DNA from: Lineus longissimus | Taxonomy: Eukaryota > Nemertea > Pilidiophora > Heteronemertea > Lineidae | Reading direction: 5' to 3' | Length of the DNA stretch: 64,000 nt | Assembly: GCF_910592395.1 (NCBI RefSeq) | Contig: NC_088314.1 | Span: 9,426,001 to 9,490,000, forward strand | Shown: one piece after another, positions 11,001-22,930 of the stretch | Position numbering within the stretch: the stretch's first letter is position 1 | Layout: every line of letters starts with the position of its first letter | Translations under genes and position numbers: made by a program | The notes under the pieces: generated by a model | What the model saw: only the letters and a program-made list of their open reading frames with translations | Told to the model about the DNA's origin: nothing | Database searches by the model: none

Positions 11001-13179
11001 AACAGACTGATCTAGATTGTAAACATGAAACAGCAATAACCTGCGACGGCAATAGAGAGAATACCATCGGATTCCTCGAAATAAAGGTCGCCCATCGAAT
11101 TGCAAGTGACGCAATGGCCTAAGGACATACACTTTAAAATGTCCTCTAATATATATTTGAAGGCTTTTTGCCATCAAATGCTCCAAACTCATCTGAACAA
11201 CTTCTATTGGCCAATCCAAAACTCAAACCTCAAACCTGTTATACCAGTGTAGCCTCTAGCTCTGAATCAACACCATGGAACATTAATCTGAAGAAGCCTC
11301 CCTTAGTGGATTTATTCAGCCGGTAGTTGTCAGTGGTGGAACGAAGAGTCAATATTTAAGGACGCAGTGCGATTGATTCGGGCAAATACGAATAATCTTG
11401 AAAAGTATCAGTCAGAGTATGACACCAGAGGAAAAGAGGTGGATAGCATCAGAAATACCTTTGTCCTGTGTTCTTAATTATTTAGTAACATTATGGCCCT
11501 TCGTCACTTTAGTTACCAATATGTTGCAGGGGTAAGCTGTTTTTGGTCGTAGATATCATGCTACTTCAGAAAGGCCCAAGGGCTCCCTTTTTTGTCTCAG
11601 ATCTAAAATGGCTGCCCAGTTGTTGACTCTCTGAGGATTCATTTTGCCCCATTTATTACGCTGTTTCACCTAACATTGGGTTTTTAATGGGACAGGAAGT
11701 CAATCAAACTATTAGAATACACATATAAACTTCGCCTACATTTCTGCTTCGTGCCTATTTCGCATTGTCCAACCAGAGGCCCGCAATTCTTCTTCAGCGG
11801 TTCATTCTAAACCAATCACAGGGAAGCTTTTCCGTTTGACAATCCGGTCAAAGTCACCAGAGAAAAGTGGTGAAAGAAAAGACGCAACAGCTTCGTGAGC
11901 TTGCCTAGTAACCTCGGCTTATCGGCGAGAGCCGAACGTTATTTTCGGCCTCATAAAACGCAAACCATGGTAATTCACATCTAGGCCTACCTGGGGTACT
12001 GCGTCTTCCGTCTTGCTGAAGACTTTAACAATACTTGGAGATGTAACAGCGACAACGCGTATGTGTTTAAAAAAAGAGACACAAATAAGGGCATGACATT
12101 TATATACATGTACGTCACATGTTGAGAAAAGGAAATGAACATGCCATTCTTGTCAGGGCGATGACTTTACGGCAGAAAAAAACTTCAGTGTGGGCGAATG
12201 AGATGGATATTACCTACATGGGCGAAACAAACGTTCTGCAATTGTGAAAAATATTTAGATCTACGTCTCTGAGCGGAATGCGAGAAATTATCTCAGTTGC
12301 TTGAGGTTGTAAAATAATATTGACATGAGTCCCACATGATGGAAGACATTTCATTCTTTTATAACGGGATCTGATTGCCGTGGCACAGCGTACATCCATC
12401 ACCACGGCACTGTCAAGTATAGAGAAGAAGACGTCGCAGTGTAAGAACGATGCTGTGGATACGATGTGAGTGTGGGCGTCTCTGCCGCGAATATATGCCA
12501 GTATGGATGGAAACTCTCCCATACTGATGGTGCCCATATGGAGAGTTCATCGTTTATCTCCGACCTAATTGAAACATTACATAATTTTTCATTTATTTCC
12601 TCAACAAGCTGTTCCATGAATATAAGCATACCACTTTCAGGCCTGACGTGTGGATTCGAAGTTTGTGTAAAATATCGGTGATTGTGGCACTGATCATACA
12701 TTTTCACGTTCCCTTCGGCCAGTTATTTGGTCTCTTAATAGTTGGTTGATGAAGACTAAAACGTACTTTGATGGTATTGTCGGAAAAAACTACTAAAAGG
12801 AGAGACAAATCAGCTAGATACATGTACTAATTCATGCTCCAATTTTCACAAAAAGACACTTTGTCGCTTTTTGCAAGGCGTAGTTTCATAGTACCATTTT
12901 CCAGCGTGGTTAATAAGTTCGTCAACATTCCTAGAAAAGGGAATTGGAGGTGAATCTGATGACTACTATCCTGAAGGCGTTCGCTAGTTATGTCAATTAT
13001 ATGACTACCTTGAGAGTTCACCGTGCACCTTGTAATTACAAGAATGATATTTCACAGCATTATTTCATTGAGGAATTGGACATGGATCGATTGGGGCTTC
13101 ATGTGGACAATGCATTTGTAAGAAGAGTCAATTCTTTGATTGCCTTTAGAATTCCGCAATGAATGGTTGATAACAAATT
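11001..13179. other. Gene-free stretch
   Basis: No confident gene. Two overlapping minus-strand frames at 12214-12707 read fairly well in places (for example MEQLVEEINEKLCNVSIR) but are in different phases and lack splice or domain support. They could be a decayed gene fragment or chance. Isolated 'tacatgta' words occur at about 12106 and 12820. Confidence 0.35.
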
Positions 13180-13689
13180 TGACATCAACATTTGTCGGAT
13201 TGAACGTGAATCGAATAAGTTCTCATAACCAAAATATCGCGTTCCTAATATTGAATTATCATTGCACTCACAGCATTGAAGCCACTAATTAATATTGTCA
13301 ATGCTATGAGATTTCAAAGCACACCAAGGAATGGATTATTACAAAAAAAGGAATTACACAACATCCGCCCTTTATCGATTTAGACGAGAATCGGAAGAAT
13401 TCTCATAAAGACACCAACGTTCGTTAGGAGTGACAGTTCGGTGAGCTCCATCAAAATCCAATGTGTTTAGTGCAATGATCATTGCACTAAACACACTCAT
13501 GAGTAGACTGCACCAAGAGATTATAGTAATTACAAGAATAATTTTTACAGTATCCTTCCGTTGTCGAATTTGACGTGAATCGAATGCGTCCTTATGAAGA
13601 CATCGCATTATTAGAGAGTCAGTACTGTACGAGTTCAGAATACTCCATGAGATTAGTAATAACAATACATGTACGTTAATTTGCCCTTG

Positions 13690-13855
13690 CCGGATTAAGC
13701 TTATCGACTCCCATTAAAGCTGTTTCGAGGGGTCGATGTTAACAGGATCTGCCCTGATAACCTTTTGATAAGACAATAGAACAAGGGGGATTTAGGCCCA
13801 GGTGCGAGCGGCCTTTGTTTAAAGACAATAGACCGTGTATTGGGCTGGGCTGAAG
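13690..13855 (+). repeat. Dispersed repeat family A, copy 1
   Basis: It contains 'ggggtcgat', 'ccctgataaccttttgataa' and 'ggtgcgagcggcctttgtt', in the same order and spacing as at 59647-59815 (+) and, inverted, at 15212-15345. There is no open frame and its class is unknown. It abuts the MITE on its right. Confidence 0.75.
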
Positions 13856-13866
13856 ACGGCGAGGTA

Positions 13867-14309
13867 AAGCCCGCAGCACACTAGCCGCCAACTTTGGCGA
13901 CAAGAAGCGTTCGGCTCACGCCTCTCGACGCCAAAGTTAGCGGCCAGTGGATCCCGGTCAGAGCACACCTGCCCAGAACTGGCGTCCAGTAGCGTCTTTT
14001 CCGCCACTTTAGTCTGCTATTTTGAAATCATGTGACATCAAGACGCAAGCTGATTAGCCATAGCCTCGCCGCCGACGCCAAGTCAGGCGGCCATCCGTAG
14101 CACACCTGGCTTCTTCTTGCGTTCAAACGCGGCGACACGCGTCAAAAATCAAACATGTTAGATATTTGGCGTTTAGTTGCAGCAAGTGGCGGCAAGTCGC
14201 GTTCGCCGACGCCGTTCGTAGCAGACTAGGGATTTTTCAGGCGTTCAGGACTCTTGCGGCAAAAAACGCCAGTGAACGCCGAAGTTGGCGGCTAGTGTGC
14301 TGCGGGCTT
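13867..14309. mobile_element. 443-bp MITE, TA-flanked, with 28-bp inverted ends
   Basis: The left end starts 'aagcccgcagcacactagcc' and the right end is its reverse complement; the perfect inverted match runs about 28 bp. TA dinucleotides flank both ends (13865-13866 and 14310-14311), as expected for Tc1/mariner-type transposition. Next to the left end a second copy of the terminal motif lies inverted (13931-13952, 'cgccaaagttagcggccagt'), so the left end alone can fold back. The body is GC-rich compared with its surroundings and has no transposase. Confidence 0.85.
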
Positions 14310-15211
14310 TAGGGAAAAAACCCCGTTATGTACAGATTGAAATAAAATCGCATTCTTCTTTGTCGAATTGGATGCGAATCGGATGACTTTGCATGTTGAC
14401 ATAGTGTCAATGCTATGAGAGCCTCGGGAATTAACAGTGAACCAAGAGATTGGTAAATTACAACGCTGATAATTTATGACATCTTCCTTTGTGCGGTTCC
14501 CGTCTCACGTTTAAGAATCTTCGTCAGTCTTGCCAATACCTTGGAACCAAGAGTCACTGATATAGAATTAAGCATAGAGAGAAAACCATTAGATATTTGA
14601 CTCGAAGCTCTAAGGTACATTAGGGAAATCTCCGCAGATAATATTAATCTTCAATGAAACAACGTCGTTTATTCACATCGAATCTGTGAATAACACGCCT
14701 GCTGGAAACAGAGCTTTCACATGCACTAAGCGACGATTACAAATAGCTTGAAGAACGAAAATCTTATTGGTTTTTTTTCATCTAATATCCTTCTGCCTCA
14801 ATTTACGATATCCTTGTTTACGACAGCAGAGGATTAAATTCAGCTGCTGCTCGATATTTCTAGTTTTAAACTGCTATTAAAATGAATGCGGTTTTAACTG
14901 GAGCATGAAGAATTTAGGACATTTAAATTTAAAGTTGCAGAGAAAATGCATTAACACAGTTATCGGTATTTCTTGTCATTCTGGGATTTCGAGAAGCAGA
15001 AATATAGGTGAGACTTTCGACTGCGGCACATTGTCCAATAAAAACCGCCAGCCTCGTTCCCGTCACCGCATCTGCGCATCTCATTCTGTGAGAACAGCTC
15101 CGTCTTGTGATTGAACAGAGCGACCAACTACCCAAATATCAGGAAAACACTTAATTGTATTTGGCTTACATTTAGTGATTATGCCCTCTACTTCACAACT
15201 TCAAGCCAAAT

Positions 15212-15345
15212 ATACAGTCTATTGTCTTTAAACAAAGCCCACTCGCACCTAGACCTAAATTCTCATTTTTCTATTGTCTCACCAAAGGATTATCGGAGCG
15301 AATCCTGATAATATCGACCGCCAACGAAACATGTTTCATGGGGGT
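15212..15345 (-). repeat. Dispersed repeat family A, copy 2 (inverted)
   Basis: Read on the minus strand it gives 'atgaaacatgtttcgt', 'ggtcgat', 'ataatcctttgg.gagacaat', 'ggtgcgagtgggctttgttt' and 'aaagacaatagac', matching copy 1 at 13690-13855 in order. Copies 1 and 2 form a widely spaced inverted pair around about 1.35 kb. Confidence 0.7.
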
Positions 15346-16254
15346 CGAATTGGCAAGGAACAGTAAACGTAATGTAAAAACCTTTCAGTGTAGATAGAAT
15401 ACAACAATTACAACGCGTTATTTAGGTAGACTCGCCGTCAATTTTGCTCAGTTTCGAAATAGTAAATCAAAAGCAAACCATGAAAAGTACATTAACAGTC
15501 CACCGAGGATCGGAACGGCTGTAAATAATACGTGATCTTGTCACCTAGAATAAATGATCCAGCCTCATTGTAAGGCGACGGATGGGTGCATGGCTGTAGA
15601 GACGGGTTGTTACTATGACATCAGATTAAAAGCGTACTAACCATACAAGATGTTATTCTGCGAGTGCTTTTTGCTGTAGACAGCGTTGACTTTCACTTGC
15701 ACTCCATGCCATCACCATATACCATGAGACTTCACGATTCTCTTGAAATAGTGAAGGGGCTGTAGCGGAAACTCTCATTTCAGACTGTGCCCTAGTAGTA
15801 ATCCACGGCTCCATTTCTCCCGCAGTTAATAACAGCATTTGCAATCATAGGGCGATACGAACAATTTGTCAAAGTGGCGATATATCTTCGAGAATTGGTG
15901 CTAGGGGGGCCGGTGTATATTTGTCGTATCCGCTCTTCCTAAATTGCTTAATGCTTCAGATAATTGCATTCGGTGATTGTGACATGACACTGATAATGGC
16001 GATGGCTCGCGAATAATAAGTTTGCCTAAATGGATTTCGTGAGGTAAACCGTGCTAACTACGTGTGATGAACATGAGCGATGGTTTAGGAAGTTTTTTTA
16101 AACTCATTTGAATAGATTTAGAAAAGAACCATACATGTGGCAGAGTCAATAAAAATGTGTCCATTGGTTCATAAAAATAGTGTCATTGGTTACAAAAGCG
16201 GTTCTTCACCTTGTTTATCAGATGGCTACCGCCGGGGAGATTGTTGCAACAGTT
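15346..16254. other. Gene-free stretch
   Basis: I see no gene, repeat or RNA structure that I can support. Open frames are below 70 codons. Confidence 0.35.
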
Positions 16255-16479
16255 AAGCGCCGCGCAAGTGAGCGATTTAAATCACAGCTTCCTGCGAATA
16301 GATTCGTTGCTATGTGCGACAAAGGGATCTCGGTGCGTCTGCGGCTTGGTAGAACCGGTGGATCGAATACCGAGTCGCAGGTGGCTGCGAGTTGTGATGA
16401 TCGCCGCAAGCCAACCATTATCGTTGCATGCGATTTGAATCGCAGGCCGCAGCGACTTAAATCGCTTGTAGGGCGCTTT
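16255..16479. mobile_element. Foldback / MITE-like palindromic element
   Basis: The left arm ('aagcgcc' then 'caagtgagcgatttaaatc', then 'cctgcgaatagattcgttgc') is matched by the inverted right arm ending 'ttaaatcgcttgtagggcgc' at about 16476. The arms are imperfect over about 60 bp. GC content and the 'gcgat' words are unlike the flanks. A 120-codon open frame (16180-16542) crosses it and is probably an accident of the palindrome. A target duplication is not clear; TA lies at both edges but offset by one base. Confidence 0.55.
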
Positions 16480-17027
16480 AGCCTATCATTGTCCCGCAGA
16501 CACATCTTAATGATGGATCCGAATAGTTGCAAGGCATTCTGAATGCGAACTAATTCTGAATGCGATTCTAATGCGAACAAAACGAAGGTGGCATTATACA
16601 CACGGTGGGTCGGGATATGTGGTGAGATATATTCAGTTAGTTGCGATTCCTTATTTCCATCCGTTCGTATTGAGCTCCAGTGTAGAAAAGTAAAGCTCTA
16701 AAGAAACTCACGGGGAAAAATGAGCAGAACAGTGATAATTGAACAGCATGTGCCACGGCCTGGCATGAAACATAGCAACCACATTCTGGTTCGATAACGC
16801 TCAACCCTTGATGATACGACATCCAAAATATCATATGCACTGCTGACTGCATCGGATTCTCCACCTCACCGCCTGTAGGTAATTCAATCTTCTTGTTGCG
16901 AAGATACCAACATGCCAAAAGTCAAAGCCGATTATTAGATTTGCGCTCGTTTCTTTGGTCGATTTGTGTTAGTCTGATTCCGGGGAATGACATGACCGCA
17001 GGGCAGTGGTATATGTCATGGGGCAGC

Positions 17028-17345
17028 GCTCCTGACAAGGAAGACATCGACGCGATACGATCTTCTGGCGGACTTCATTTATCGAGGCGGCGGTTGACGA
17101 TGTTATTGTGATTGGATGGGCGAAAGTCCGAGATCACCTGGCGGACTCGAATTTGTGAGGCTCGGTCAAGAACACAAGTTCGATATTTGAACAGCGGCTA
17201 TCCTCATGGATCAAGACGCTCCTGACATGGAAGATATGGAAGCGATTGGATCTTTCGGCGGACTCTATTTTGTTGGGCGATCATTAGGCATGATTACTGT
17301 AATTGGATTGACGCAAGTCTAGACAGGGTATCGGTCAAGCCAACT
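17028..17345 (+). repeat. Degenerate 190-bp tandem duplication
   Basis: 'gctcctgaca.ggaaga.at' occurs at 17028 and 17218, followed in both copies by 'gga/cgatctt.cggcggact' and 'gtaattgga/gtgattgga..g.cg.aagtc'. In each copy one frame reads a similar short peptide (APDKEDIDAIRSSGGL and APDMEDMEAIGSFGGL), but stops close it quickly. This is probably duplicated non-coding DNA. Confidence 0.55.
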
Positions 17346-20300
17346 CGATTTTTCGCTTCATTTGTGTTCCAATTACTGGTAAATTCTCAACTCGCCCTTT
17401 TCGAAATCAGAATTGACCAGGCGGAAGTCTCCCAATAACGACGTCTGGTGATTGGCTCATTTCAAAGAACATATTGGCGAAATGCACTTCTGATTGGACA
17501 AAATGCCCGGAATTTTACTAAGATTATATTTGTGGGACTTCCCGAATGGCAATTATGCATTTAATGATGACGATGTGCTAGCTATAGCCAGTTTTAAACG
17601 TCCGTAAATAAATTATTTCAACCCTGCTTTGTCCTGCGAGTGAAAATCCAAAACAATCTTTTCATTTCTACAAACCCTAGATCTCCAATGTAATAGTGCG
17701 CCACTCTCATGACTCAAGCCCTGTTACACCAAAACTGCATGTCGTCTAGACTTGTGACAGACAGGAGCAAGAGCGAAGTGGTTGTTCATGCTAGCGGTCA
17801 TTATTATTTCCAAATGGAACGCTTAACATTTATTGAAGTGAGATTAGATTTGGATCGCCGCAGGTCCAGGCTTTCAGCCAAATCAGTGAGCTACAAATGT
17901 ATGATATTCCAATATTACTGACCTTTATTCCAATTTCACTCTAGTATATAATGTGCGAATGGTGAATTGCACATCGGTGAACACGGTGGGGAACCAGGGA
18001 TGGGGAAAGTTTTACACCGTCTTCCAGTGCCTCGTGTGAAATACTCACTCAAGTGATTGTTGTAGCCAATATGTCATGTTATCGTTCATCATGTCGAATT
18101 TGAGGGAACAAATTATTGTTTTACTGTAAGGCGACTACTTTTGCTGCGAGACAATACATTTCATTTGATACTTCGGCACCAAGACTCTACATAAGTTTAT
18201 GGAAGAACATTTCCAGGATTTTATCTGGTTTCGCATGCGCAAGAATGATAACCGTAGCAATATCTATTGTGCGCATGCGTAACCGAATTCAAAAGCTGGA
18301 AATACTTATGTTTTGTTCCAAATTCTGGCAATCCTGGCGCGGATTCAAAAATTCTCAATTAAGTATGAGACAAGACCACAATTGATTTTTAAGCCTTTTA
18401 GCAGTTAAATTGTCAATGTTTGACCGCGACGCATCAAAGAACGCGTCAAGTAGTGAAACTGAAATTCGGATATGATATATGGGTTAGTCTTGCGAGTAAC
18501 TGGTGCGATTTAAATTGGTGATTGACCACGGAAATTTTTTTTAGAATTGACAAGTTTGACACAAGTGGACATTTTTACCCATAGCGGCCATTTTCACTCC
18601 AAATTTGAACCACCCCCTATGGCCAGGTTGTCGAAATTCAAAATTATTTTTTTTACCAAACAATTTATTTATATCTGTGGACTTGCCACAGCAAATATTT
18701 TTTCAATACCTCTCCAAATATGTACCTGAGAGTAAAAAACATGCACTCGTCTTATAGATAGGCCTCGACCCTCCAACCTATGAATATTCATTAGTGGTCT
18801 TGTCTCGTATAGAGCAGGCCTGTCGGCACCTCCATTTCTTTTGGCATTGAGTATCATGTGAAAGATATTTTCTACAAGTACACCGCTGAGATTTTGGGAG
18901 CAAAAACAGCTAATGGGATATTGAGGAGAAAACAACCACGTTGAAACAGCGGATTCCAATAACTCGCTGTTGCGGGATGGGACGAGAAAAAATCCTGGTG
19001 CATCAGATTCTTGGAGGTAGCGAGGCTGAAAGCCAGTAGCTTGATATATACATAATTGTGCATGAGAAGAAATCCTGTCGAAAGGGGTTTCTATGGCCGC
19101 GGATTAGCTGAATGCCGCAGGGCATCGCCGGTTAGACACGGACAATATCGATTTCATTCGATCTTTCCAATAGATTCCACTTACCAGGGCTATGGTATGA
19201 CGATTTTCATTAATATTGGTGGTCGCCAGAGCAAGCCCTGGGTTTAACATGGATGGTCTCCAGTGCACTCATCAATTTAACCCTTGTATGTAAGACAGGT
19301 TGATCAGAGTTCATCCGTTCCCTACTTAGCTTGATGATCAACATACGTGTACAAATATAAAACCCTAAAAATATTTTGTGACATAAAACATTGATAATGA
19401 CCAAAAACTTTGGAACCGGCTTTATATCAGAAAGAGAGAAAAAATTTTAAAGAGCGGCGTGATTTTTTCTGAATTCAAATAGTAATGTTTATTATTTCAC
19501 TGTAAAGAATGATGATATAACCAAGATGAAGAAATTGATACATTATTTAGCTTTTAACTCCAATTCATTAAACATAAAGGAGACACAGGGCATTCCGTCA
19601 AGGTGCAGAATCTTCTATATACGTAATCTCACGTGCCGTACTTAGGGCACGGTATTGGGTAATCGCAGGTCGTATTTTAGCTGGGTTTTAGAACCTCATT
19701 AAAATTCAATTTCCTTATTAGCCTTCTTCTTCAGCGTTCGCTCTGAACTTGGCGGTGATTTTCTCCAGCGAGTATTTCTCCTCCAAGGCGGGATGAGTTT
19801 TTTTATGCCTCACAGTACGGTCATGCACCAATTGGGTTTATTGGCCTAGTGAATCGGACTTCAGCGAGAAAGCCTAATAAGCAATGCCTACAAGTTGAAT
19901 TTGTTAATTTATTTGAGGCATGTATTTTGTGAAAAAAATCAAGCAATGAGAACCAGCCAATTGGAGCGATAGTATAAGAATACATGTAGTATATAGAATA
20001 GGAGGCGGTTTATTGGTAAAAGCCCCCTATAGCCAGAAATTGGTACTTAGCACTAAATAAGATACTGTTGCGCCTCCACAATCTTACTATCTGTAAACTT
20101 GTCTTTTTTCCACCAAAATAACGCTGTTTTTTTTCTCTTCTTTTTGTTAATTTTGGCTGAAAACCGGTACTATATTATATTACCCATATTATTGATGCGC
20201 CAATAGAGCTCCAACAGAGAGATCTTCTGATACAGCCTTGCAACTGCTACTGTAATTATGAAGATAAAACACACCAGCTCGACGCTCTGACCGGAGGCTA

Positions 20301-20734
20301 GAGGATTGCCGCGAAGCTGCATAACCAGTTCTAGCGAGTGTAAAGCGCAAAAACTAACTTCAAAGCAATGAGCATAAAGTAGGTCACCTCAGTCTTTGGA
20401 AGGCATTTTCTACAAAATCGCCTGCAGTCCTTACCAGGGATTGTCTATGCTGCATTAACAAGCTCCCCTGTACAGCTTTACAAAGACGGACCATTAGGGA
20501 AAGAGATGGGGCCATTAAAAATGCTTGTACCTCTATAATGGACATGTTGCAACGCTGCCTAGGTTATTGCAGTTGACAGCTTGTCCTTACGAGGTCCGTT
20601 CGCGTTGCATGAGTAATTCACCAGGTCAAAAAGCCGCTACGGATAGAAAAATATGTGTTGCTTTTGGGAGTGTTCAGAGAACAACATTATAAGGGATGTT
20701 CCATTATGCACCTTTAAGTCTTGTCGATGATTTT
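17346..20734. other. Gene-free stretch
   Basis: No gene recognised. Two sites resembling the palindromic NRF1 motif ('gcatgcgcaa' at about 18233 and 'tgcgcatgcgta' near 18272) lie about 35 bp apart, without a recognisable transcript beside them. The rest is AT-rich with short open frames only. Confidence 0.35.
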
Positions 20735-20965
20735 TAAACAGAAAGCTCCTGCAGTAATGAACATACTTAGATTCCAGTAAAATAGAAATGCAGTTGCACA
20801 CAATGCCGTAGAGCACTTATTTTGCATAGGCATTTGGTGAAACGCGGTATTTAGAGCATGTGTATAGCTGTCTACACAGCGGCAATGTTGAAATTCATAT
20901 TCAGTGAATAATTACAATTGGGAAATTTTCAAATTCAATTTCAAATTTCAAATATTTAACGTACT
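20735..20965 (+). repeat. Dispersed repeat family B, copy 3
   Basis: It shares 'tagaaatgcagtt.cacacaatgccgta', 'cggtattta' and 'atgttgaaattcatattcag' followed by 'ttttcaaattcaattt' with 10440-10670 and 1-110. It ends near 20965, where similarity fades. Confidence 0.65.
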
Positions 20966-22320
20966 GCGTAGACATTTTAAAGGATTTTATTGAAGCTTCA
21001 TGATGATTTTATTGAAGCTTTTAGACATTGTGTACGGCACTGTTTCACACTTAACGCACCAGGTTGTGAAAGATAGGACTATCATTCTTTCACCTCATTC
21101 GGATCTTAAATATTGTATATCTGTTCATGTACTCTAAGGGTATAAATTTCCATCGCTTTGACATGCCTGGTTACTGTAAAGCGGCGGTGTTTATACTGCA
21201 CCCAAAGAACGCAAAGCCCGCATGATGCGTTGTAAAATGATGCGATCACTTTAAATCGCATGTTGTGGAATCTATGCTTGATCAGCAAGACAATATTTCC
21301 CTATGTTGTACGCATGCTATATCTCACTCAGCAGCATAATTTAACAATTTTATCTGAAGAGTACTCGTTCTGACAAATAGCATCAGGAAACCTCGGAAGG
21401 CAATATTCCATGTTTCTCACCCCAGTACCCAATTCCACAACAAACAAATCAAATCAGTGTCACACGCGATATCTAGTTTATTGAGTTGTAACATCGGTCG
21501 AACATATAGCTAGCTGATAGTCGTATATCAACAGATACCAGTAGAATAGACACATTTTCCAAGAGAGTCTATTGTGAGTGTGCTGTTAATTTTATTTTGC
21601 AGCAATATCTTATTGCCAATTAGGGCACAGAAGCAGTTTTCCAAATACATGTCAGACTGCCTTCGTTGTATTTCTCATTTGTTCAGTGAAGGCTATATGC
21701 GGGAAACGAAAGTAGTGAATGAGCGCGACAGTTGGAAAGCGAGACTTATCAAGTGGAGGCGACTTAGCAAATACGTTAGTGTGAACAACCCTAATCTTCC
21801 ATTTAATTCAATCAAAAGCAAATAAAAGTCAATTATACATGCTTTAGATTAAGTTACTCGATGCATGTAATTTAAAATAGCAACAGTGTATCATACACTG
21901 CCAGTGCAGAACTCAGGTTAATGTTTTTTTTGGCTTCGTTTTCAAGAAATGTTGGGAGCATTTAATCGTACAAATGATGTCCAGCTCGACCAATGGGCTA
22001 TTTAAAGTATGCAGAAATACATTAGATGAAATTCACATTATTGATTTTATCAGGTATATCAATTAACAAAGCGGAAAAAGTAGTACATGTACTTATAGTA
22101 CAATGCACCGCAGTACAATGGTGCAAATAATCACGGTTTTGATAAATGCTAACCAATCTTAACTCCAAGCAATTCAACAACAAAATGGCCGTGTACTAAA
22201 ATGGCCACTATTCTTGGCATGTCAGTAAAGAAAGGCATACTTAACTTGGGACAATGAGTAAATCACAGAGCGGGGAATCCTAAAAATCGAACTGCTAGAG
22301 TCATACTTCAAGTTCCCGTT
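20966..22320. other. Gene-free stretch
   Basis: There is no confident gene. An 83-codon frame at 21574-21825 lacks supporting features. A 'tacatgta' word lies at about 22085. Confidence 0.35.
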
Positions 22321-22930
22321 CCTTATCAAACACAATAAATTTTAACCCGATGCTTCGGAACCATCGGTTGTGACAGATACACCAACCGAAATCTTTACTT
22401 ACGCCACATAGCTCACGAAACTGTCGTAGAATCGATCAACCATCAAGAGGAATGTTACTGTAGCATCTTCAGTGAATTTCCCCCCGGAGAGATCAAGAGG
22501 TCCCGGGGAATTGTTCAATGATGGATCGGGACTCCTGCAGTCAATCGCAGCAAATGTTCGTTCTTGGCCGGAGGACTGAAACTTTGAACGTGGAACCATT
22601 GCATGTAAGTGGTCAGCTGGGAAAGGAGCTGGGAAAGGAGCTGTACAGCAGTACAATACAAGTTCATCGCGCTCATTTTCTGAAATTCAAATCCAAATCA
22701 AATTGCGATAGCCATAAGATCCCGTCCCTCATCAAACGCCATAAATTGTAATCCGGTGTGCTAGAACCACCGGCTGTGACAGATACACCAATTGGCAATA
22801 TTCACAAAAGAGCTCATAGATCACGAAACTGTGGCAGGTTTTTCAAGTTTGGTAATGATTGATGGGGTATTTAGCACTCAATCGCCGCATATTTCATTCT
22901 TGGTCCATGACTGAATTTTTGGGTCATGAT
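22321..22930 (+). repeat. Degenerate ~405-bp duplication
   Basis: 'cctcatcaaac.c.ataaat', then 'gaaccatcgg.tgtgacagatacacca' and 'agctca...atcacgaaactgt' occur from 22321 and again from 22726. The second copy is shorter and more eroded. A minus-strand frame across the first copy (22399-22656) reads LSGGKFTEDATVTFLLMVDR, faintly like P-element/THAP transposase text, but is too short to assign. Confidence 0.5.

Larger units (their letters stand above)
13180..14540 (+). repeat. Degenerate ~190-bp satellite, split by insertions
   Basis: A block like 'tcga.tt.gacgtgaatcg' followed by a 'caatgctatgaga'-type and a 'caccaagagatt.gtaattaca'-type phrase recurs. The marker 'tcga/tcgg' falls at 13195, 13375, 13564 and 14363. 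The first spacings are about 180 and 189 bp. The last is 799, which returns to about 189 if the ~610 bp holding repeat A copy 1 and the MITE (roughly 13699-14309) are removed. The array therefore predates those insertions. Confidence 0.65.

Noticed and set aside
12214-12707. Two overlapping minus-strand frames with protein-like patches
   Set aside because: They are in different phases, without splice sites or a recognisable domain. Too weak to call a gene.
22399-22656. P-element/THAP-like transposase fragment
   Set aside because: Only about 20 residues are reminiscent, with no catalytic or zinc-finger motif. Not enough to assign.
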